Below, in pieces: positions 1 through 7,689 of a stretch of DNA of 64,000 bases. The stretch is from Paenibacillus bouchesdurhonensis (GTDB lineage: Bacteria > Bacillota > Bacilli > Paenibacillales > Paenibacillaceae): contig NZ_LT732548.1 in the NCBI RefSeq assembly GCF_900155685.1, forward strand, positions 956,134 through 1,020,133, written 5' to 3'. Numbering within the stretch: position 1 is the first letter of the stretch; every line of letters begins with the position of its first letter. The position numbers and the translations under genes are program-made. The notes beneath the pieces were generated by a model that searched no databases, was not told where the DNA came from, and worked only from the letters and a program-made list of their open reading frames with translations.

Positions 1-2
1 TT

Positions 3-692
3 CTTCTATCCATTGAACAGCCAGACGATGTCATTCCCCATCAAGGGCGGACAACGGGGCTGTACCATTTTGCACTATTGCTGCCTACTCGTACCGATCT
101 GGCGCATATTGTTCAACACTTTAGCCGCTTACAGATAGAGTTGGGGGCATCCGATCACCTAGTTAGCGAAGCCCTTTACCTCTCCGATCCAGACGGCAAT
201 GGGATTGAAATTTATAGGGATCGTGCTCCATCAGAATGGAACTGGAATAACGATCAAGTAGAAATGACGGTGGATCCATTAAACTTCCAAGATCTTCTGC
301 ATGGTGTTGAGCCCCAAGCGTGGCAAGCATTGCCCGCTGATACGGTCATGGGACACATTCACTTGCATGTAGCTGAATTAAGCAAGACAGAGGAATTCTA
401 TGTCCATGGACTTGGCTTTGATGTGGTGAACCGTTATGGTGCGCAAGCTTTGTTTATTTCTACTGGGAAGTATCATCATCATATTGGATTAAATACCTGG
501 AATGGTGTGGGAGCGCCAAAGCCTCACGACAATAGTGTAGGGCTTAAATCCTTCACGATCATTTATCCAAGCGAAGCTGCCCGGGAGCAGGCAGCGTTAA
601 ATTTGAAAAATATCGGAGCGTCCGTGGTTGAAGACAACGGCGCGTTAGCTACTGAGGATCCGTCTGGAAATCATATTCTCTTGCTGGCTTGA
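3..692 (+). CDS. VOC-family extradiol dioxygenase, CatE-like (5' truncated by window edge)
   Basis: Glyoxalase/vicinal-oxygen-chelate protein of the catechol-2,3-dioxygenase (CatE) type, expected to open aromatic diols or related quinols using a bound metal. The frame is open from the first bases, and the segment reading TTGLYHFALLLPTR is the usual family motif in the first VOC module, so the real start lies left of the window. In the second module, GHIHLHVAELSKTEEFY and a histidine-rich HHHIGLNTW stretch fit the metal-binding fold, and the C-terminus DPSGNHILLL carries the typical late motif. It ends 67 bases before an FMN reductase, and the pair may be a small quinone/aromatic detoxification unit. 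Family call is firm; the substrate is inferred. Confidence 0.85.
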   Translation, partial: LLSIEQPDDVIPHQGRTTGLYHFALLLPTRTDLAHIVQHFSRLQIELGASDHLVSEALYLSDPDGNGIEIYRDRAPSEWNWNNDQVEMTVDPLNFQDLLHGVEPQAWQALPADTVMGHIHLHVAELSKTEEFYVHGLGFDVVNRYGAQALFISTGKYHHHIGLNTWNGVGAPKPHDNSVGLKSFTIIYPSEAAREQAALNLKNIGASVVEDNGALATEDPSGNHILLLA

Positions 693-759
693 CTCGGCGA
701 AGGAAACGGTCATTCGGAAAGAGTCAGGTAGGTAAGTTTATATATAGGTGGTGTAATCA

Positions 760-1353
760 ATGGGTTTTTGGGACAAATTATTTGGAAAACCAACGAAGGA
801 GGAAAATGTCATGACAAAATTAAACATTGGTATTATTCTAGGGAGCACACGGCAAGGTCGAGTAAGTCCACAGGTTGGTGAATGGGTGAAAGGAATCGCA
901 GACAAACGCGGAGATGCGAATTATGAGATTGTAGATATTGCCGATTTCAAATTACCGTTCCTGGGTACGACGGATGGCACTGAGCCAGGAATCGGGGAAT
1001 GGAACCAGAAGCTCGCTAGTCTGGATGGATTCGTCTTTATTGTTCAGGAGTATAACCACAGCATTACCGGGGCATTGAAAAACGCTTTGGATTTCGCGCG
1101 GGAAGCCTGGAATGACAAGGCCGCAGGCATTGTCAGCTATGGTTCCACAGGCGGAGCACGTGCAGCAGAACATTTGCGCGGAATTTGCGGCGAGTTGAAG
1201 ATTGCCGATGTCCGTACGCATCCAACTTTGTCATTGTTTACAGATTTCGAGAATGGATCGGTCTTTAAACCGCAGGATCTGCATCTGAACAACGTCAATA
1301 CGATGTTGGATGAGGTTATGGCTTGGAGCGGTGCCTTGAAAACTTTGAGATAA
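760..1353 (+). CDS. NAD(P)H-dependent FMN reductase family protein
   Basis: Flavodoxin-fold oxidoreductase of the NADPH-dependent FMN reductase family (quinone or azo reduction). The phosphate-binding loop GSTRQGRVS follows the first strand (IGIILGS), and QEYNHSITGALKNALDF is the conserved flavin-contacting block. Two starts are plausible. ATG 760 follows GGTGGTG and adds a 17-residue amphipathic head (GFWDKLFGK). ATG 811 begins exactly where the family usually begins and has a stronger AAGGAGG eight bases upstream, lying inside the longer frame. I report the longer form because the head looks coding, but 811 may be the main start. Downstream is a strong terminator. Confidence 0.85.
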   Translation: MGFWDKLFGKPTKEENVMTKLNIGIILGSTRQGRVSPQVGEWVKGIADKRGDANYEIVDIADFKLPFLGTTDGTEPGIGEWNQKLASLDGFVFIVQEYNHSITGALKNALDFAREAWNDKAAGIVSYGSTGGARAAEHLRGICGELKIADVRTHPTLSLFTDFENGSVFKPQDLHLNNVNTMLDEVMAWSGALKTLR

Positions 1354-1383
1354 TCTATATGCGATAAGTCTTACCTTCACAAG

Positions 1384-1454
1384 AACGTCGAACTTTCCCT
1401 TGAGTGGTGATTCTCTATAGGATCATCGTTCAAGGAAAAGACGGCGTTTTTTTG
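1384..1454 (+). terminator. Rho-independent terminator after the FMN reductase gene
   Basis: Arms AACGTCG (1384-1390) and CGGCGTT (1442-1448) pair, extended inward by TTTCCCTTG against CAAGGAAAA. A run of seven T follows. It closes the CatE/FMN reductase unit. Confidence 0.8.
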
Positions 1455-1925
1455 TTACGCTGCTATGTATTGTGTCGCAACTGTTGGGATAGTGCTCTGC
1501 AAGGGTTAACTTCATCTACTTCCCCCGTTTGATGCGAATCATCATCGACGGATTATGATGATTACACCAGTCGGGCCGACCATGGATAGAGTCTTGTAGA
1601 GCAGACGAACCTTCGACCTTCACGACTCTCCCCTCTTAATCGGCTGCTGGAGAGCTCTTCCTTCGTATATTTATAACATTGGCCCATAGGTATATGTAGA
1701 TACTGAATGAAGTCCCTCTCGGGTATGCGGGTCGAGAAATACGACAAAATCCGTTGAGGTGCTGCGGAATTTCGCACGGCTGACGATTGTAATTAATCGT
1801 CCTTTTTTATCGATAGTGTTCATCGGATGATTTTTTATTTGGAACTGCTTGATTTATAATATTCAAATAAAGGTAAAGACTAGGTATATGGAAGAACATC
1901 ATGCTAAACACAACGGGGGTATACA
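1455..1925. other. Gap without a confident gene
   Basis: Apart from the weak minus-strand frame at 1671-1823, I see no supported gene. A TATAAT at 1855-1860 is a possible -10 element for the lipoprotein gene, but no convincing -35 sits at the right distance. Confidence 0.4.
1671..1823 (-). CDS. Possible 50-residue peptide, unknown function
   Basis: A short frame on the minus strand, ATG at 1823 to TAA at 1671, reads with a basic, beta-rich pattern (GRLITIVSRAKFR, then TDFVVFLDP). No good ribosome binding site precedes the ATG, and the same DNA is open in another minus frame (1562-1777), so coding is unproven. It is the only candidate gene in the 570-base gap between the FMN reductase and the lipoprotein. 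Function not recognised. Confidence 0.2.
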   Translation of the reverse strand: MNTIDKKGRLITIVSRAKFRSTSTDFVVFLDPHTREGLHSVSTYTYGPML

Positions 1926-2504
1926 ATGACATACAGAAAAGTCAGCTTTGGACGCGGGTTTAAAACGACCACACTTCTTCTTGTCATTAGCACTAGTATT
2001 TTGCTGAGCGGATGTGCCAATAATCCGCAGTCTGGAGCACAGGAAACCACACCGGCGCCTAATGCAGGAACTTCGGACACGAACGGAGCGAATGCGAATA
2101 ACACGGCTGAGCAGCCTAATCAGCAGCAGAACGAGGCAGCAGCCGTGTCGGAAACGGAGGGCCTTCCTTCAGGCGTAAAGGTTAAAAAGGTGATCAAGGA
2201 TATCACACTAAAAAATAATTATCACAAAAAGATCGAGCTGCTTACTGATGGCGGCAAGCGAGTTACGATTACAGATGCCAACGGTGGAATTGTTGTGCTA
2301 AACCTGGAATATGAGGGGACGATCCTAGAGGTCAACGGCAAGAAGGTTACCGTTCAAGTCGATCGGGGAGAGCAGCAAACCATAACGATCCCAGATGAGA
2401 TTGTGATTGAAGATGATGACAATCTTGGACTGAATAAAGGCGTTGAAATTGAATGGAACGTCGATGCGGATGGAAATATTCAAAGCGTGGAGTTAGATGA
2501 TTAA
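1926..2504 (+). CDS. Predicted lipoprotein, unknown function
   Basis: A 192-residue secreted protein with an N-terminal basic/hydrophobic signal and a lipobox LLSGC near residues 26-30, so it should be anchored to the outer face of the membrane. After the cysteine comes a Pro/Gln/Asn/Thr-rich linker (to about residue 75), then a compact beta-rich domain of about 110 residues with repeated short strands (KVTVQVDRG, TITIPDEIVIEDDD) ending in acidic residues. No catalytic motif is visible and the family is not recognised. ATG 1926 follows a GGGGG-type ribosome binding site. It is monocistronic, closed by a perfect terminator. Confidence 0.7.
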   Translation: MTYRKVSFGRGFKTTTLLLVISTSILLSGCANNPQSGAQETTPAPNAGTSDTNGANANNTAEQPNQQQNEAAAVSETEGLPSGVKVKKVIKDITLKNNYHKKIELLTDGGKRVTITDANGGIVVLNLEYEGTILEVNGKKVTVQVDRGEQQTITIPDEIVIEDDDNLGLNKGVEIEWNVDADGNIQSVELDD

Positions 2505-2519
2505 TCTAGACTTACAAAT

Positions 2520-2574
2520 AAACCGAGCTTATTCGGGGGGCGATCCTGAATAAGCTCGGTTTATTTTATTTATT
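2520..2574 (+). terminator. Rho-independent terminator after the lipoprotein gene
   Basis: A perfect 15-bp stem (2520-2534 with 2548-2562, AAACCGAGCTTATTC and its complement) has a 13-base loop and a T-rich tail. The stem is symmetric enough to work in both directions. Confidence 0.92.
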
Positions 2575-2774
2575 AAGATGTCAATGCGGCATATTTATCG
2601 ATAACCGCCTTCGTTAACTCGCAGCCAGTTCTCGTCGTAAGAAACGTCAAGCTTCACCCCTCCACAGGATCTGTTTCAGCGATTTTGCCAGGGGCCCTCA
2701 TGGGGATATCGGCGCCGATCACGGTTGTGCCTTATATGAACTTGAAGAGAGCGATTTTCAAGTCTGAAATAGGG
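2575..2774 (-). pseudogene. Possible gene relic downstream of the TetR gene
   Basis: This 200-base stretch has no intact gene. On the minus strand, short codon-like pieces occur in shifted frames: one reads TVIGADIPMRAPGKIAETD before a stop near 2660, and a second reads TGCELTKAVIDKYAALTS and ends at TAA 2576. This looks like a decayed gene cotranscribed with the TetR regulator, but the parent family cannot be named. Confidence 0.3.
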
Positions 2775-3356
2775 TCAGATCATGTGAATCAAAGGGGCTT
2801 CCATGCCGTGCATCATGTAGGGCATAGCTAATTTAATATATTCCTCCGCGGATACATGGCTGTTGTTCTGCCAATCGATGGAAGCGCCGTAAATGCCCCA
2901 ACTCAGGATGACAGCGGTAATTCTAAGGGATTCATCGCTTTCTTTGGCATGATGCTGCAGCAGCATTTTGTAGAATAGGTTTTCCAGCTCTTTCTTAATA
3001 ATTGCTTCAATAGTCGTGGTAAAGGCTTCGAAGCTCCTGCGGCATTGTGATTGCAGCGACTTTTGAAATTTAGTGAGAGATAGAAAAATATGGATCGCCG
3101 TAGCCTCGTTAAGCTGGTCATGCTTGGAAATTTCACGGATGACGTTCGTCATTAAGTCCTCGGTTAAGACTTTTTCCAACAAATCATATTTATCGGTGAA
3201 ATGATAATAGAAGGTTGCCCGGTTGACGGTGGCTTCTGACGTAATATCCTTAATGGTGATATCCTTGAACTCTTTGCGCGTCGACAGCAGGACGAACGCA
3301 TCCATTATTAATTTGCGGGTACGAACGATGCGCGGATCGACTTTTGCTTCGGTCAT
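2775..3356 (-). CDS. TetR/AcrR-family transcriptional repressor
   Basis: A 193-residue TetR-type regulator. The N-terminal helix-turn-helix spans about residues 10-55: TRKLIMDAFVLLSTRKEF, then ITIKDITSEATVNRATFYYHF with the FYYHF recognition-helix signature, followed by DKYDLLEKV. The rest is the variable alpha-helical ligand domain (TetR_C_33-like). ATG 3356 follows GAGGG. It is divergent from azoR, and a 20-bp palindrome in the gap is the likely operator, so it probably represses azoR and itself in response to an electrophile or quinone. The ligand is inferred from context only. Confidence 0.88.
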   Translation of the reverse strand: MTEAKVDPRIVRTRKLIMDAFVLLSTRKEFKDITIKDITSEATVNRATFYYHFTDKYDLLEKVLTEDLMTNVIREISKHDQLNEATAIHIFLSLTKFQKSLQSQCRRSFEAFTTTIEAIIKKELENLFYKMLLQHHAKESDESLRITAVILSWGIYGASIDWQNNSHVSAEEYIKLAMPYMMHGMEAPLIHMI

Positions 3357-3466
3357 GGGAATCCCTCATTTCGTATTTTTTCTACATTTCATCGAATTTG
3401 TCGTATAAACGATAAAAGCCAAAAACTATTGGTTGAGCGAGGGGAAGGTTGCTTTTACAATAAGTC

Positions 3467-3486
3467 TATACAACAAGTGTTGTATA
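3467..3486. promoter_or_regulatory. Palindromic operator, probable TetR-family site
   Basis: TATACAACA and TGTTGTATA form a perfect 9-bp inverted repeat around a central AG, between the divergent TetR and azoR genes. Size and symmetry fit a TetR dimer site. It lies upstream of the proposed azoR -35 and close to the region where the TetR gene's own promoter must lie. Confidence 0.65.
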
Positions 3487-3501
3487 TGCAATAGATGTTA
3501 A

Positions 3502-3531
3502 ATGACATCTGCAAGTCGTATTTGGTAAAAT
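3502..3531 (+). promoter_or_regulatory. Candidate azoR promoter
   Basis: ATGACA (3502-3507) and TAAAAT (3526-3531) are separated by 18 bases, about 56 bases before the azoR start. Both boxes are near the sigma-A consensus. Confidence 0.4.
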
Positions 3532-3586
3532 AGAGCGTGACATCTATCACATCTAAATATTTAGAGAAAAAGTGGAGGAATTTTAC

Positions 3587-4228
3587 ATGAACGTATTAGT
3601 AGTTAAGGCAAACAACCGTCCAGCTTCAGAGGGCATATCCAGTAAAATGTACGAAGCATTTATGGAGGCCGCCAAGGGCAAAGAGAACCTGAACGTGACT
3701 ACGTATGATGTATTCGAAGAGGATATGCCATATTTCGGTCAAGACTTATTCAACGCCTTCGGCAAAGTGCAAAGCGGCGGCGAATTAACAGATGAAGAAA
3801 GCCGCCTCTTGGCAGCTAAGCAAAAAGCAATGGACGCGCTAACCGCTGCAGATGTGGTCGTATTCGCGTTCCCGCTCTGGAACCTGACGATCCCGGCCAA
3901 ACTGCAAACCTTTATCGACTATGTGTACGCTGCTGGTTTTGCATTTAAATATAGCGAAGAAGGTCAGTTGGTTCCGTTGATGACGGATAAAAAGGCAATC
4001 TTCCTCAGCGCACGCGGCGGGATCTATTCCACGCCGGAAACAGCGCCAATGGAAATGGCAGTTAATTATATGCGTAACGTATTCGGAGGCGTGTTCGGTA
4101 TGCAAATCCTTGACGAAGTCGTTATTGAAGGACATAACGCCATGCCGGCTCAAGCCAATGAAATTATCGAGGATGGATTGCGCCGGGTAGCTGAGGCAGC
4201 TTCTAAATTGGCGCATCAATACGCTTAA
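3587..4228 (+). CDS. azoR: FMN-dependent NADH-azoreductase / quinone oxidoreductase
   Basis: Flavodoxin-fold NADH:quinone oxidoreductase with azoreductase activity. The N-terminus MNVLVVKANNRP leads into the FMN phosphate loop, FPLWNLTIPAKLQTFIDYV is the conserved active-site block near residue 100, and SARGGIYS is the second flavin-contact motif. ATG 3587 lies nine bases after GGAGG (3574-3578). An upstream in-frame GTG at 3572 would destroy that ribosome binding site. At 213 residues it matches the usual 205-212. It is probably controlled by the divergent TetR regulator, and a terminator follows directly. Confidence 0.9.
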   Translation: MNVLVVKANNRPASEGISSKMYEAFMEAAKGKENLNVTTYDVFEEDMPYFGQDLFNAFGKVQSGGELTDEESRLLAAKQKAMDALTAADVVVFAFPLWNLTIPAKLQTFIDYVYAAGFAFKYSEEGQLVPLMTDKKAIFLSARGGIYSTPETAPMEMAVNYMRNVFGGVFGMQILDEVVIEGHNAMPAQANEIIEDGLRRVAEAASKLAHQYA

Positions 4229-4265
4229 GCAAAGGGCATAGAAGCATAGAGATTTACGCAAAATA

Positions 4266-4311
4266 AGCTACTTCCAAGGTCTGTAGGGATCGAAGGAGGT
4301 AGCTTTTTTTA
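4266..4311 (+). terminator. Rho-independent terminator after azoR
   Basis: AGCTACTTCC (4266-4275) pairs with GGAGGTAGCT (4295-4304, one G-U pair), followed by a run of T. Confidence 0.88.
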
Positions 4312-4357
4312 CATCCCACAACAAACAAATGAATAACAAAGAATTCACTATGGTATT

Positions 4358-4416
4358 ATCTTTGTTTTCATACTTTATAAATACAATTAAACATAAAAAA
4401 AGATAAAAACAAAGAT
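4358..4416. repeat. 11-bp inverted repeat upstream of the alcohol dehydrogenase promoter
   Basis: ATCTTTGTTTT (4358-4368) and AAAACAAAGAT (4406-4416) are exact inverted copies with 37 bases between them, immediately upstream of the adh -35 box. There is no T-tail, so it is not a terminator. It could be a two-site operator or an AT-rich coincidence. Confidence 0.35.
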
Positions 4417-4423
4417 ATTAATG

Positions 4424-4452
4424 TTGACTTCGCAGAAGTAGGAATGTAGGAT
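4424..4452 (+). promoter_or_regulatory. Promoter of the iron alcohol dehydrogenase gene
   Basis: TTGACT (4424-4429) and TAGGAT (4447-4452) have optimal 17-base spacing. Transcription would start near 4459, just before the Rex-like operator. Confidence 0.6.
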
Positions 4453-4468
4453 GAAAGTGTGCAGGCAT

Positions 4469-4486
4469 TTGTGAATATATTCACTT
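4469..4486. promoter_or_regulatory. Rex-like operator
   Basis: TTGTGAATATATTCACTT matches the established Rex consensus TTGTGA-N6-TCACAA at all but the last two bases. It lies about 10-27 bases after the predicted start of transcription of the alcohol dehydrogenase gene, a position suited to repression when NADH/NAD+ is low. No rex gene is in the window. Confidence 0.7.
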
Positions 4487-4532
4487 TAAAGTCTGTTTTG
4501 AAATTTATTAATTAAGCGGAGGCTGATCGAAA

Positions 4533-5684
4533 ATGAGTACTCGCGTGTATTATGTTCCATCCGTCAATATTATGGGGAAAGGTTGCCTTCAGGATATGGG
4601 CCCGTACATTCAAGAGCTTAACCTGAAGAAGGCGCTGGTAGTCACCGACAAATTCCTTGTGCAAAGCGGTATAGCCGGCAAAGTGCTGCATGTTCTGGAT
4701 AGCATCGAACTGGAATATGTCGTTTATGACGAAGTGAAGCCGAATCCAACCTGCAAAAATGTGCATGACGGTGTAGAGACTCTACAGGCCAACGGCTGCG
4801 ATTTTCTCATTTCCATCGGCGGAGGCTCGCCGCAGGATACGGCTAAAGGCATAGGGATTATCGCTACAAATGGCGGTCATATTGCTGAGTATGAGGGCGT
4901 TCATAAGTCCAAGCATAAGTCGCTGCCAATCGTAGCCGTGAACACTACAGCAGGGACGTCGGCAGAAGTGACGATCAACTATGTGATTACAGATGAAGAA
5001 CGGAAAGTCAAAATGGTTATGGTGGATAAAAATAGTATTGCAACCATCTCTGTCAACGACCCAGAGCTGATGGTTGATAAGCCCGCCGATTTGACCGCGG
5101 CAACCGGGATGGACGCTCTTACGCACGCGATTGAAGCATTGGTTACCCCTGGGGCATATCCGGTAACGGATGCTACCGCCTTGGCGGCTGTCGAACTGAT
5201 CTACAACAATCTGGCTCGAACGGTGAAGAACGGTTATGATATCGAAGCCCGGGAGCAGATGGTTTATGCTATTTTCCTGGGCGGATTGGCGTTTAACAAT
5301 GCTGGACTCGGTTATGTCCACGCTATGGCGCATCAACTGGGCGGTGTTTATGACCTGCCCCACGGCGTATGCAATGCGATGCTGCTGCCGATCGTGGAAG
5401 AGGAGAATGCCAAGCATGTTCCCGAGAAGTTCAGACCGATTGCGAAAGCTATGGGATTTGAAGTAAAGGGGAAAAGCGACAAGGAGTGCGCCGATGATGT
5501 GATCAATGCTATCAAGGAGCTGTCTAAGGAAGTAGGCATCCCGGCTAAACTGTCCGAGCTCGGGGTGACGGAGGTCGACCTGGATCTTCTTGCAGAGAAC
5601 GCTATGAAGGACGCCTGTGCACCGGGTAATCCGTTTATTCCGACCAAAGACGAAGTCATCGCGATGTTTAAGAAAATACTTTAA
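4533..5684 (+). CDS. Iron-containing (type III) alcohol dehydrogenase
   Basis: A 383-residue NAD(P)-dependent Fe-alcohol dehydrogenase, the usual length for the family, probably reducing acetaldehyde or another aldehyde in the cytoplasm. The Rossmann region has the GGGSPQDTAKG nucleotide-binding motif (about residue 96), then NTTAGTSAEVT. The metal ligands lie in TGMDALTHAIEA (Asp and His) and GYVHAMAHQLGGVYDLPHG (two His). ATG 4533 follows GGAGG. The upstream Rex-like operator suggests induction when NADH accumulates, which fits a fermentative NADH-reoxidising role. It is monocistronic with its own terminator. Confidence 0.93.
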   Translation: MSTRVYYVPSVNIMGKGCLQDMGPYIQELNLKKALVVTDKFLVQSGIAGKVLHVLDSIELEYVVYDEVKPNPTCKNVHDGVETLQANGCDFLISIGGGSPQDTAKGIGIIATNGGHIAEYEGVHKSKHKSLPIVAVNTTAGTSAEVTINYVITDEERKVKMVMVDKNSIATISVNDPELMVDKPADLTAATGMDALTHAIEALVTPGAYPVTDATALAAVELIYNNLARTVKNGYDIEAREQMVYAIFLGGLAFNNAGLGYVHAMAHQLGGVYDLPHGVCNAMLLPIVEEENAKHVPEKFRPIAKAMGFEVKGKSDKECADDVINAIKELSKEVGIPAKLSELGVTEVDLDLLAENAMKDACAPGNPFIPTKDEVIAMFKKIL

Positions 5685-5736
5685 TAAAATATTATCTATA
5701 TTAATGATTCATCTAATAAAACGGATAATGAACGTG

Positions 5737-5795
5737 AAGGGGCGCCCAAGAATCTTTAATGATTGCTAGGCGACCCTATTTAGTTTTTTTTATAA
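5737..5795 (+). terminator. Rho-independent terminator after the alcohol dehydrogenase gene
   Basis: GGGGCGCC near 5738 pairs with GGCGACCC (about 5768-5776, one mismatch). Inner pairing of AATC with GATT and a run of eight T follow. Confidence 0.75.
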
Positions 5796-5913
5796 AAATT
5801 GTTATCCATAACATGAATTAGATATTACGATGGGTATCCCGTACCTCATTAATTAAGTAAAATATCGATAATAGTAGATCCGAATCGACTTATAAAACGG
5901 GGTGGCCATCTTG

Positions 5914-7689
5914 ATGGGAAAAATTCGCGGAGTATTCAGAGAGGCCGGCATCTACCACAAGATGCTGGTGTTGATCACGCTGCTGATGATTGTCAGCTTC
6001 TCATTGTATTGGATCGCGTTAAAATACGTGACCAGTCTATACGATCGGCAAATGTATGAGCGCACCTCCCAAGTGCTGAACAGTTCAGCACTCGGGATCG
6101 AGAATCAGCTGCGGGAGCAGGAAGAGCTGTCATTCCGGGTATTCTCCGATGAGCAGCTGCAGCAAAGCCTCGCCCACCTGAAGGTGGATAGCGCCACGGC
6201 TTATCAGAAGGCCATCCAGCGCAAGAAAATAATGGATCGCCTCACCTCCATCGCCGGCTCTGAGAAGTTCGTGTATTCGATCATGGTCATCGATCGGGAG
6301 CATCATGCCCTGATCGGAGGCAACCGCGCAGGCATGGCGCAGGAGCTGCAAACTGAGCTCACATCGATTGCCGAATTTGCGGACGGGTCAAACGTGTGGT
6401 ACGTCGGCAGCGATCGGTCGCTGTATGCTGTGCGGCAAATTAAATCGTACAGCGGGACGACTTTTCCCAGAGACAACCTGGGCACGCTCATTATCCGTTT
6501 CCGCAAGGAACGCATCATAGAGGACTTCGTGCAGAGCGGCGAGGATGACAGCCATCTGATCATTACCGACGGAAGCAAAATTATTTATCCGGATCATCCT
6601 CTCATTTCCGAGGAGGAGATTGCGGCTGAATTGATACGTTCCGAGTCCTATGGCTTAACGACGGTCGGAGAGAATCGGTACTTTTTTACGCGGGTAAGGT
6701 CGTCCGATTTAGGCTGGACTTATTTGAATATGACCCCGTTCGACAGCATGTTTCGTACGATTTCATTCGTCAAAGAATTGGTCACGATCATATTCATATT
6801 GATTTTAGTGATCGGAATCGCGTTGGGGATCAAGTTGTCGCGCAGCATTACCCGGCCGATCGAGCAGTTGATCAAGAAGATGCGCAAGATCGAGAAGGGC
6901 GATCTCGACAACCTTGAAGAGCAGTCGCTGGGAGAGGTGCCGAAAACCTCACAGACCGAGGTCGAGCATTTGCAGCGCACGTTTAAAATGATGATTCAAC
7001 GCATCCGCGAGCTTATTAATCAAAATTATGCAAAGCAGCTGGTCATTCGCGAAAGTGAATTGAAAGCGCTTCAGGCACAGATCAACCCGCACTTTCTGTA
7101 CAATACGCTGGATTCGATTAATTGGTTGGCTAAAGTGAACCGCCAGACGCAAATTTCGCAAATGGTAGAGTCACTCGGTTTTCTGCTGCGAAGCTCGCTC
7201 GATGACGGAACAAGCTTAATTACGCTCAAGTCCGAGCTGGATATTGTGCGCAGCTATGTGACGATTCAGCGCATCCGCTTCGAGGAACGATTGGACTTTG
7301 AATTAGAGGTTCCTGACGACTACCTCGACGCTCTCATCCCCAAAATGACGCTTCAACCGCTGCTCGAGAACGCCATCCACTACGCTCTGGAGCCGAAAAT
7401 CGATCCTTGCCATATCCGCATCGTTGTAGAGGAATCGTCGGAGCGCCATGGAGGGCTCAATATCCGGGTAGAGGACGATGGCCCGGGGATGACGCCCGAA
7501 TTCCTAACGGAGCTCAGAGGCGGGCGGGTGCAGACGCGGGGCAAAGGCATTGGATTGTCCAATATCGAGGAACGTATTAAGCTGACCTTCGGCTCGGAGT
7601 GGGGAATCCGCATCGTAAGCGAGCCGAATATTCGAACGGAAATTCATGTACGGATACCCTATAGACAAGGAGATGATGAGGATGTATAA
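5914..7689 (+). CDS. yesM: Sensor histidine kinase, YesM type
   Basis: A membrane-bound sensor kinase of the LytS/YesM family (His_kinase plus HATPase_c), expected to sense sugar breakdown products outside the cell and phosphorylate the adjacent YesN-type regulator. The N-terminal membrane segment (about residues 16-38) and a second one near residue 290 flank a roughly 250-residue extracellular dCache-like domain. A HAMP linker follows, then the phosphoacceptor block QINPHFLYNTLDSINW, then ATP-binding motifs LLENAIHYALEP and DDGPGM. ATG 5914 sits nine bases after GGGGTGG; an upstream GTG at 5902 overlaps that site. The 3' end overlaps yesN by eight bases, so the two are translationally coupled. 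Confidence 0.92.
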   Translation: MGKIRGVFREAGIYHKMLVLITLLMIVSFSLYWIALKYVTSLYDRQMYERTSQVLNSSALGIENQLREQEELSFRVFSDEQLQQSLAHLKVDSATAYQKAIQRKKIMDRLTSIAGSEKFVYSIMVIDREHHALIGGNRAGMAQELQTELTSIAEFADGSNVWYVGSDRSLYAVRQIKSYSGTTFPRDNLGTLIIRFRKERIIEDFVQSGEDDSHLIITDGSKIIYPDHPLISEEEIAAELIRSESYGLTTVGENRYFFTRVRSSDLGWTYLNMTPFDSMFRTISFVKELVTIIFILILVIGIALGIKLSRSITRPIEQLIKKMRKIEKGDLDNLEEQSLGEVPKTSQTEVEHLQRTFKMMIQRIRELINQNYAKQLVIRESELKALQAQINPHFLYNTLDSINWLAKVNRQTQISQMVESLGFLLRSSLDDGTSLITLKSELDIVRSYVTIQRIRFEERLDFELEVPDDYLDALIPKMTLQPLLENAIHYALEPKIDPCHIRIVVEESSERHGGLNIRVEDDGPGMTPEFLTELRGGRVQTRGKGIGLSNIEERIKLTFGSEWGIRIVSEPNIRTEIHVRIPYRQGDDEDV

